From Chara braunii (lineage: Eukaryota; Streptophyta; Charophyceae; Charales; Characeae): a stretch of 24,481 bases of DNA. The position numbers and the translations under genes were made by a program. The DNA lies in the NCBI GenBank assembly GCA_003427395.1, contig BFEA01000401.1, positions 923,747 to 948,227 of the forward strand, read 5' to 3'. Shown one piece after another: positions 17,596 through 24,481 of this stretch; position 1 is the first letter of the stretch; every line of letters begins with the position of its first letter. Below the pieces are notes generated by a model that saw only the letters and a list, made by a program, of their open reading frames with translations, searched no databases and was not told the DNA's origin.

Positions 17596-17693
17596 CCCTC
17601 ACTTCTTTTTGGGGTCTGATTTCACCCGAGGACCAGTCCAATGCCCCCCACTTCTTTTTGGGGTCCGCTTCCACCCGATGACCAATCCTTCAT
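17596..17693. repeat. 49-bp tandem duplication
   Basis: Two copies sharing CACTTCTTTTTGGGGTC, then TTTCACCCGAGGACCAGTCC or TTCCACCCGATGACCAATCC. No gene assigned. The stretch 17700-18070 between here and the LINE stop codon is probably LINE 3' untranslated sequence or flank. Confidence 0.85.
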
Positions 17694-18070
17694 TTTTTCA
17701 AAAGTCCCAGTTCTACCAGAGCTAGTTGTAGATAGTCCGCAATTTTGCCAAGGACCGGTCCCCCAAATGTTTTTGCTCCCTAAGGACCCACTTTGCGTCC
17801 TGGTCGCCCGCTGCAAAAAATGTGACACCTTGACACAGACGTCGAAGCCCACTATACCGCAACCTTAAGGTTGCGAATAACTTAACAAACAAGTTTCAAC
17901 CCTCAACCCGTGCACCTCTTAGCCAAAGGCTTTCTAATCTAAGTGACCACTTAGTGCAGCAAGAGAGCAACCTAAGCCACCTACCACCGTTCCAAAATTG
18001 AGACAACAAGACCAGATATCTCATTTTCCTTTTGTAACTAGTGATAAATTTTTATCTCTTGTTGACTAAA

Positions 18071-19690
18071 TTACGTCTTCTTACTAAACCAGAGGCCCAG
18101 TGAGACTTTCATGTCTGTTGATAAAATGGCATGTTTGTTCATCGCCCATTGGCAAGTCTTCGAAAACCAAACTGGACCTTTTCTCTTAATGTCGACCAAT
18201 ACTGTGTATCTCATTTGTTTCCTAACTTGAGTCTGTAGTTGTCCTCTTTTTGGCAGTTCACCTCTAAACAACGCATCATGGCGCGATTACCAAATAACTT
18301 GCATTATGATTCCTCTGCAAATCTGACCCATGTAGCCCCATCCTGATTTATAATCCCGAGTATCAAGGCTAAAACCGGTTTCTATCCATTCATCGGTCCA
18401 AGTCAAGGCATAAGTTATCATTTTCTTCCCATATTTTCTCCACCATTGCCACATTTTAAGAAAGAAAGGGCAGTGTACCCATACATGTTGAGTCGTCTCT
18501 CATGCTCTACTACATCTGTTGCAATTCCTAGAAACATCCATGTTCCTTGAGAGAAGCCATTCTGCAGACGGTATCACACGAAGGGTCTGTAGCCATAAGA
18601 GACTGACTGCTTTTTTGTCTGTTTGAATCTTTAGTTGTTTTCAAATTTGAACCAAACTCTCCTATGTGATCGCTTGGGTTGACTGTGATACATATGCTAG
18701 CCACCTCTCTGTCGCCACTGATGCTGATTCTCTCTGTATTTTAGCCCTCTATATTGCAACTCTCACTCTGGATTTGTACATTGTCAGGGGGTGAAAGTAA
18801 GTCTTTGCTGTTTCGTCCTCCACCCCTGGGTGAAAAGTTCTACTGCATATGTCTGAGTATCTCTACCTAAAATGCACAACTCTTTCCCTCTATTATCGAG
18901 TTGCGAATAGACCCTGACTTCTATTAACTCCTTTCATTCCTGGTCTGGTTGAATTCTTTTTTTTTTCTACGAATCTTAAAGGTTGCTCTTCCGAAGGGGG
19001 TTTGGAATACACCCATTTTTGTATCCTGAGTCCCGTTGGGATATCTAGGCCAATGGATCACCATACACTTTTTTCTTCTCCTTATCTTCTGATTCAGGTT
19101 TTCGAAGTCTATAGGAGAGGGCGTTTGAGTATACCCATTCAGTGTGTTGGGATAACTTTAATAAGTTTCTCCAAGTTGGATTTGACATTTCGGTACAGTT
19201 CAGTCCTAATCACTTCAAGCGGTACCCAATCCGGATACCCTAGGTCTCATTATGTCATGGTCTCTAACTTGAATGCCACGGATCCAACTCTTGCCACATC
19301 CTCCCCCTGCTTCTTTTGCAGGGAACGGGTTGTGATATTCTTGTCGAATGAGAGTGTTTTCAAACAGAGGTTGCAGTAGAATGCCTAATTTCGTACTCGG
19401 GTCCTTATGACAGTTAGGGCGAGCTTTATTTCATGCGTACACAAGGTTCCTTCAAATTCTGTTTTTCGGTCGTTTCCTTGCAAAGTTTTGGATTTGTAAA
19501 CATCTCCATACATCTTCGGGGACTGCCAAGCCCCATTCCCCATATGTAATATATTCTAACATTTTTTTCCATACTTTATCTTCTTGATCCATCATCTCTT
19601 CAACAAAACACTTGGCTAATAGGGGTATGTTTTGTTGCTTAGGGTCTAGAACTCCTAGGCCTCCTTGATCTTTTTTCGTAGCGATCAGAT
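18071..19690 (-). pseudogene. LINE ORF2 C-terminal region with zinc knuckle
   Basis: It continues from the RT after a stop: QGGLGVLDPKQQNIPLLAK (near 19650), then broken frames. It then has a zinc knuckle C-x2-C-x8-H-x4-C (18523-18470; NCNRC, QHVWVHC) with a TGA inside its loop. It ends with ALFRGELPKRGQLQTQVRKQ and a terminal stop TAA at 18073-18071. The spacing is as expected for LINE ORF2 C-termini. Confidence 0.8.
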
Positions 19691-19691
19691 C

Positions 19692-21330
19692 CTAGGCTAC
19701 TTTGGTAATAAATCCCTGTTCTTCTAGTGCTTTAGGTTTCCATATGTATCTGGTTGTCGTTATGCAGATTGCCTTGTATGTTGCATCCCCTAGTAAGTGT
19801 ATGGTACAGGGGAACCAAAAAAGTGAGAAGGTTGTTGAGGAAAGCAACAACGCTCTCCCAAACAGGGACAAGGCGAAGTTTTTTTCCCAATTTACAATGT
19901 GGGCTATCACCTTGGAGGTCAGCAGTAGATCTTGTGTGGCTGAAACATCCTTAAGTGATACATGGACACCAAACAATCTTTTTGTGTCATGTACCGGAAC
20001 CTGTTTCATTCCCCATTCCAATTTTAACTCATAGGGGGGGGGGGGGGGGGGGGAGAGGGGTGAAAGGTATACAAATTCGTTCCAATTAATTGCCGTTTCT
20101 GACAAGGTGCAGTAACTGTCAATCACCTTTCGGGGTTCTTCTAGTGATGTTTTGTTGTTATCGCATACTATAGTGAGATCATTTGCGATGGCACTACACT
20201 TCCAGTGTACTGTCGGGTACAATTTTAATCCGACTATTGTGTCATTGTATCTTATATTGTCCAGTAAGATTTTCAGCTGCACTACAAACAACAAGGGGTC
20301 CAAGGGGCAGCCTTGCCTGAGTGAACGGCTTAATTTGAACTCTTCTGATAGGTTGTCATTGACGTTAACTACATTTGCGGCTTTCGAATACATTGCCTGC
20401 ACCCAACGAAAGTATAATGACCCGAAATTCATGTTTTTAGAGTTGTGGTTACAAAGGAACATCCGACTTTATCATATGATTTATCTATATCGGACAACAT
20501 CATTGCGACTTCTCTCTTTTCCTTGCTGATAATCTCGAGTGTTAGGACGATGGTTATTATATTATCGAAGATAGATTTGCCTTAAATGAAAGCTCCCTGT
20601 TCGTTTCTGGTTAACTGCCGTAGGTATCGAACTAACCTCATAGCAAGTGCTGTGGCTAGTAATTCATAGACTACGTTCAGTAGTGAAATTGGTCTCCAGT
20701 TACAGACCTATCTCTTGTCTCCTTTCTTGTACAACAAGGTGATGATGCCTTTTACCCAACCTGCCGGTAAGTGTTTCCCTTCTACTATGTTGCACAAGCA
20801 GTTATTGGATAGCTGAAAATTTAGGAATGAAAATTCTAAAGTGAGAGTTTTGGGCAGTCTGAAAATCTTGAATGGTCAAGTGGTGAAGGGTTCGAAGACC
20901 CTGAAAACCATCTGTTTAGGTAGGCTGCATCCTGAAGTGGTTAAGTGAGAGTTTTGGGCAGTCTGAAAATCCTGAATGGCCCTGAAGTGTCAGAAATGAT
21001 GAAAGGTCCGAAGACCATGAAAACCATCCTTCACCACTTGAGGATGCAGCCCGCCTAAACAGGTGGTTTTCAGGGTCTTCGGAGCTTTCACCACTTCAGG
21101 ACCATTCAGGATTTTCAGACCTGAATGGTCCTGAAGTGGTGATGAAAAATACGACTGTTGTTAACCTTCTCTCCTATGTTATTGTACACTTGCAATAAGA
21201 AGGGGATTGCAGTCTGCCAGGTGGCTCTGAAAAGTTCGATAGGTAGACCTTATAGGTCAGGGCATTTTCTTGTTGCCATATGGTAACCTGTGTGTCGTAT
21301 CTCTTCCAGAGTCAGGGGTCTATCTAGATC
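19692..21330 (-). pseudogene. LINE reverse transcriptase domain (inactive)
   Basis: In intact elements this copies the RNA at the nicked target. Landmarks are EEIRHTGYHMATRKCPDL then a stop then GLPIELF (about 21320-21220, the K-PG-DGLP region), KGIITLLYKKGDKR then a stop then NWRPISLLNVVYE (about 20740-20670), SDIDKSYDKV (about 20490, first catalytic Asp), SLRQGCPLDPLLFVV (about 20310) and SAIANDLTIV (about 20190) in place of the active-site motif xADD. There the first Asp of the pair is Asn, so catalysis would be lost even without the stops. The thumb region continues to a stop at 19692. A foldback element interrupts the domain at 20836-21141. A G20 run (20034-20053) encodes a Pro run in this frame. 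Confidence 0.9.
20836..21141. mobile_element. 306-bp complex foldback insertion inside the LINE
   Basis: Two long inverted arms, 20859-20940 and 21034-21118 (82 and 85 bp), pair with about 85-90% identity; the arms begin CTGAAAATCTTGAATGG. A 29-bp direct repeat (starting AAGTGAGAGTTTTGGGCAGT) lies at 20839 and 20943. A further direct partial copy of the arm end (CTGAATGGTCCTGAAGTGG) follows at 21121. The insertion splits the RT domain cleanly. ATGAAAATT (20827-20835) and ATGAAAAAT (21142-21150) flank it and match at 8 of 9 positions, which could be a 9-bp target duplication as in Mutator-like elements. It has no coding capacity. Confidence 0.75.
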
Positions 21331-21944
21331 TAGTCCTGCCTGAGTTGAAAGTGTACGGTTGGATTTCTTGCAAAAGTCAGAGTGGGATGACAGATCTGTG
21401 TCAAAGGAATCATTTGGTCTACAACATAGGCGTACATGTCGACAGTGGTTACCGCGATAGGGGTGTCTGCCCTAAAGGGGTGACTTAACTCCCTCATCAA
21501 TGACCTGAAATTTCTTAGCAGAAGCGATCTAAACGTCATTTTTGTCATTCTATCAAGACTCATAATGCCCCTCACTTTTAACCACTCCAACCATTGTTCC
21601 TGTCTTTGTATTTCCATTATTTCAAGTTCTTGTAGTAAATTCTTTCTGATTTTGGTCCAGTAGCAGTATGAGTATGCATCTACTCCGAGGTGTGATTCTG
21701 CTTCAACGATTTTATGTTTGATCTCTTGTTCTTTATAGTTTTGATTGCCCGCCTTAATCTGAGAAAAAACGTTAAGCGAGAATTGAAGGGTTTTCAGGCC
21801 TGCACCCGCCCATTTTTCCTCTGTTTCAAACAGGTCCTTTGCCCCCTTCCATCTCTGCATATGCTTATTTATCCAGTCAATGATCCTTGAGTCCTTTAGG
21901 TGGGCAACATTGAGTATGAAACTTTTTTTTTTTCCCTCTACCTG

Positions 21945-22655
21945 ATTAGATGAGATAACGTCTAAAAGAACAGGGCAGTGATCAGACAATGATTCCACTT
22001 GAGCTATCGATCCAATGTATGCGGCAATGCTCCTATCTACAATGGCACCTCTTGCTAGAATGAAATCCCGGTGTCTCATTGGGCCAGGTATGTGTGGTGC
22101 TGGATATGGGCCAAACCATGTGTAGCCACCAGGGGTGTCCAGATTCATGGTGCAGTATCTGTAAAGTCTTGAGAGGCTATGAACTTCATAAGTAGGTTTG
22201 TATCTTGCCTTGGATTTGACATTACTGACGAATCCAAACTTGGCAACAGTATTGTATTCCAATCTGCTGCCAGGATCAGATTTTCTGTGTCGGGAATGAT
22301 TGCTGGCAAGTTTTGAAGGAAGGTTATTCTTTTTCGGTACTCCATGGGGGCATATAGTGACATTACTGCCCAGTCTGTGATCGACCCTTTAGATTACGTG
22401 ATTATAACACTAGATGTTGACATTGGTTGGATTGTGTTCAAAGCCTGTTGCTTTCCTTTTTTTCGTAGGTATATGGTGCTGACAACTCACTTTTGGGCCC
22501 TCTGGTCCTGGAAAAAAGGAAACTGGGTAAGACTCCCAGTACGACTCCGAGTAGTATGTGGGAATGCTACTCATTTGGAGGAAGCAAACTCGAACTATAT
22601 CCATGGTCTTCTAGGTTCGTGGAATGTTGATGCCAATAAAGATCCAAGGGTGTGT
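21945..22655 (-). pseudogene. LINE AP-endonuclease domain (broken)
   Basis: This domain nicks target DNA in intact LINEs. Landmarks in minus-strand order are an N-terminal strand LLASTFHEPRRP (about 22650), the DIVRVCFLQ strand (about 22600), VMSLYAPMEYRKRI (about 22360), LILAADWNTILL (about 22285) with the catalytic D-x-N, and SLSDHCPVLLDV (about 21970) with the catalytic SDH. Intermediate frameshifts occur between the second and third landmarks and again near 22150, and in-frame stops are seen near 22395 and 22485. It is therefore not functional. Confidence 0.85.
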
Positions 22656-22659
22656 GGTG

Positions 22660-22904
22660 GGAAACCCATCTAGGGGGTTCAGGCTTTCCTGGAGTCTATA
22701 GATAGGCACTTGCTCTCTTTAATATAAGATCTTGAAGCAAGGATGGGTAAAGCTCCCAGAGAGATAGTAGTTTTCTTCTTTCAGTAGTTCTTGGGTATGT
22801 TCCTCCCTCTACTTTTGTTTCCATTTCTTTTTTGGTCCAGTTGCATACTTTCTTTGGAGTTCTAGATCATAGGACGCTAGAGCCGGTTTCCAGCACAAGC
22901 ATCA
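22660..22904. other. gene-free stretch upstream of the LINE
   Basis: No ORF1, promoter or tail could be recognised. GGGTAAAGCTCCC (22744-22756) resembles the tail-family motif at 24361, but the rest of the expected tail is not adjacent. Confidence 0.4.
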
Positions 22905-22993
22905 TTCCCGGGTCGAGATGTTGAGGGATTCCCGACCTCAATCGATTACTTTTATAACATAAGTTGCAACTTCATCAAAAAAAAAAAAAAAAA
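22905..22993 (+). mobile_element. 3' end of an A-tailed retroelement (plus strand)
   Basis: TTGAGG and CCTCAA around GATTCCCGA (22921-22941) form a hairpin 35 bp upstream of an A17 tail (22977-22993). The hairpin sequence and its distance to the tail resemble the tails at 24392-24468 and 13140-13074. The 5' extent is unknown. Confidence 0.5.
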
Positions 22994-22994
22994 T

Positions 22995-23095
22995 TGTACA
23001 TACGTTCTATTCGAATCAGTTCAAAAATCGGATTTTTAGAAATCGTTTTTTTTTTTTTTCCGAATAGAACGTACGGTCAAATACAATGTACATAC
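22995..23095. repeat. inverted repeat with homopolymer loop, 9-bp direct flanks
   Basis: TACGTTCTATTCG (23001-23013) and its exact complement CGAATAGAACGTA (23061-23073) bracket an AT-rich loop with a T16 run. TGTACATAC occurs at 22995-23003 and 23087-23095, overlapping the left arm. It may be a small foldback element. Confidence 0.6.
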
Positions 23096-23285
23096 ATAAT
23101 ATCGAATGCACAATATATACTTTGGATTCCTCCTAGCAGGTGTGCACAGGAAACGTGGTTGGGGCCATATTGCCCAGGTCGTACGAGGTCTCCTGTGTGA
23201 GATTGTATGGAAGGCCAAAAATAGGGCAAGATTCAAAAGAAGATCCTTTTCGGATGCGGAGATAAAAAAAGGCAGTAAGACAAGG
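23096..23285. other. unique stretch, no gene assigned
   Basis: Frames are open on both strands without recognisable motifs. Confidence 0.4.
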
Positions 23286-23682
23286 CGTAAACCACAAGTA
23301 CTTCGCCCAACTATCGATGTCGAGCCGGTCGCCTCCTTGTGCGCGAAGTTTTGTCAAACCGGCAGGGCGTCGTTTCAAATTTCTTTTGGCTGGTGCTTCC
23401 AACCATTGTGGTCCGGTACCCCGAAGCCTTGCAGGCACGGCGCGTTAATGGGGAAGCGTTGCGACCGATAGATGAGCCAAGTACTGGTGGTTTAAACCAC
23501 CAGTACTTGGCACAACTATCGATGTCGAACCGACCGATCCCCTGCGCGCCAAGTTTTCCGAAATCGGCGGGGCGTTGTTTCTAATTTCCTTTGGTTGGCA
23601 CTTTCAGCCATTGTGGTCCAGTACCCCAAAGCCCTTCAGGCGTGGCGCATTAACGGGGAAGCGTCGGGACCGATAGTAGGAA
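23286..23682. repeat. 205-bp direct tandem duplication
   Basis: Copy 1 (about 23286-23477) and copy 2 (about 23491-23682) are offset by 205 bp, as set by CTATCGATGTCGA at 23311 and 23516 and GACCGATA at 23463 and 23668. They are roughly 80% identical, in a GC-rich sequence with many CpG. Differences are mostly transitions. No conserved frame is obvious. Confidence 0.85.
23476..23511. repeat. 36-bp perfect palindrome at the duplication junction
   Basis: GCCAAGTACTGGTGGTTT followed by its exact complement, with no spacer, centred on TTTAAA between 23493 and 23494. It sits where copy 1 of the 205-bp duplication ends and copy 2 begins. The start of copy 1 has only the right-half-like sequence (AAACCACAAGTACTTCG). 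Confidence 0.95.
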
Positions 23683-24354
23683 AGGAAGCCAAAGACAACT
23701 GCGTTGGGCATACCGACATCAGTTGGCGGATGTTCATAGGACGGAGGGACTGGTCCTCTCCCCCTGGGTAAAGGAGCCGGTAGAAGGGGTGGGGAATGGT
23801 TCGACTTAGACTTGACTGGGCATTGTGGAGTTAGGTTTGTCTGCAAGGCGGGAGGGGAATCAGGGCACTCGATTCCCCACATGGTACTAGGATTAGCCGC
23901 AAGAGGCGATAGGTGGGTGGTGGGTGGAAGAGTGGCACGGGATACAGAGAACGTGGGTTCCAACCATCCGGTGGTAGGCTGGTTGTGAGCCAAGGGTAGG
24001 CTCACTGAGTTGTAGCAATAGTAGTAGTAATAGCACTAGGCAACTGGTCGGAATAGAAAGGATAGGCTAGTCTATCTCAGAGAGGGCAAATGGTTGATAC
24101 ATTCTTCTCTGTTAACACTCCAGATAATGAAGTTTACGGGCAATATAGTTGGGTACTAAGAATTTTGGCATGGACCTTACAAGACGGTCATAGGTTGAAA
24201 TTTTTGGAGTAGTGGAAATACCGATTTTAAACTTTATTTCCTAAAGACAACTGACGTGGTTTACAATTGTGGTAGGAAACTAAAGTCTGTTGGAGGTAGT
24301 ATGGTTTGGTTAATGCACACTGGCACCGGGTCCCAAGTGGTCCTGTTAAAAACT
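23683..24354. other. gene-free stretch
   Basis: A minus-strand frame (24005-23604) is open but has no recognised motif. The sequence above 24000 is AT-rich and probably belongs to the retroelement whose tail follows. Confidence 0.4.
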
Positions 24355-24438
24355 AACTCTGGGTAAGGCTCCCGACTCTAGTTAGAATTGTGAGGTCCCC
24401 GACCTCTATCACGAACTGGCAATATATAAATGAGGTTT

Positions 24439-24468
<30 letters not shown>
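24355..24468 (+). mobile_element. 3' end of an A-tailed retroelement (plus strand)
   Basis: GGGTAAGGCTCCC (24361-24373), then a hairpin GAGGTC-CCC-GACCTC (24392-24406), then AATATATAAATGAGGTTTAT and an A26 tail (24443-24468). The motif order matches the minus-strand copy at 13203-13074. It is probably a 5'-truncated LINE or a SINE using the same 3' tail. Confidence 0.65.
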
Positions 24469-24469
<1 letters not shown>

Positions 24470-24481
24470 TATGTGGCATTT

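Larger units (their letters stand above)
18071..22655 (-). mobile_element. degenerate LINE (non-LTR retrotransposon) ORF2, endonuclease-RT type
   Basis: On the minus strand, in order: an AP-type endonuclease, a linker, a reverse transcriptase, a C-terminal region with a CCHC zinc knuckle, and a final stop at 18071. The full domain order is preserved across 4.6 kb, but frameshifts, stops and a foldback insertion (20836-21141) break it many times. It resembles L1-like plant LINEs in layout. No ORF1 was recognised upstream of 22655. No poly-T on the plus strand marks the 3' end below 18071, so the tail is lost or the end lies elsewhere. All plus-strand frames over this region are antisense shadows. 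Confidence 0.9.

Noticed and set aside
19002-20529. Plus-strand frames across 19-20.5 kb
   Set aside because: They are antisense to the LINE, whose minus-strand landmarks are clear.
22526-22538. GGGTAAGACTCCC as another tail-family copy
   Set aside because: It lies within the LINE endonuclease coding region and lacks the second motif and A tail at the right spacing.

Overview
This is eukaryotic nuclear DNA: spliced coding exons with canonical GT/AG sites, a decayed non-LTR retrotransposon, tRNA-derived and terminal-inverted-repeat (TIR) elements, many mini- and microsatellites, and one run of 597 N (11071-11667) inside a CT repeat. Two things point to the green plant lineage (land plant or streptophyte alga). 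One is a copy of a plant-type mitochondrial tRNA-Ser(GCU). The other is a split gene that reads like the small plant mitochondrial complex II subunit SDH7. Both assignments rest on remembered family sequences, not on a search. Most of the window is non-coding.

Layout. 1-3260: mostly non-coding DNA with two minus-strand stretches that look protein-coding, a Cys/His-rich frame (1077-1670) and a repeat-containing exon with a clear splice donor (1802-2319), plus a 15-bp minisatellite. 3260-4060: tandem GT/poly-G/AATC units. 4160-6100: a possible plus-strand intron, short tandem duplications and a hairpin next to a tRNA-like A box. 6102-6358: the tRNA-Ser, with a 166-bp TIR element in its anticodon loop. 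6359-7077: tRNA-like tandem repeats and two further TIR elements. 7330-11931: two exons of the SDH7-like gene on the minus strand, joined by an intron of about 4.3 kb filled with repeats and the assembly gap. 12260-12465: a SINE with target duplications. 13.0-17.6 kb: GA/A repeats, diverged dispersed repeats and a long gene-free stretch. 17.6-22.7 kb: a dead LINE on the minus strand, broken by a foldback insertion. 22.7-24.5 kb: A-tailed retroelement 3' ends and a 205-bp tandem duplication centred on a perfect 36-bp palindrome.

The only gene with a proposed cellular role is the SDH7-like one. Its last exon was not found. No operon-like or multi-gene system is visible. The most unusual item is the TIR element that sits in the tRNA anticodon loop like an intron. 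Next is the Cys/His-rich frame, whose two repeat units keep the protein motif while differing at silent positions.
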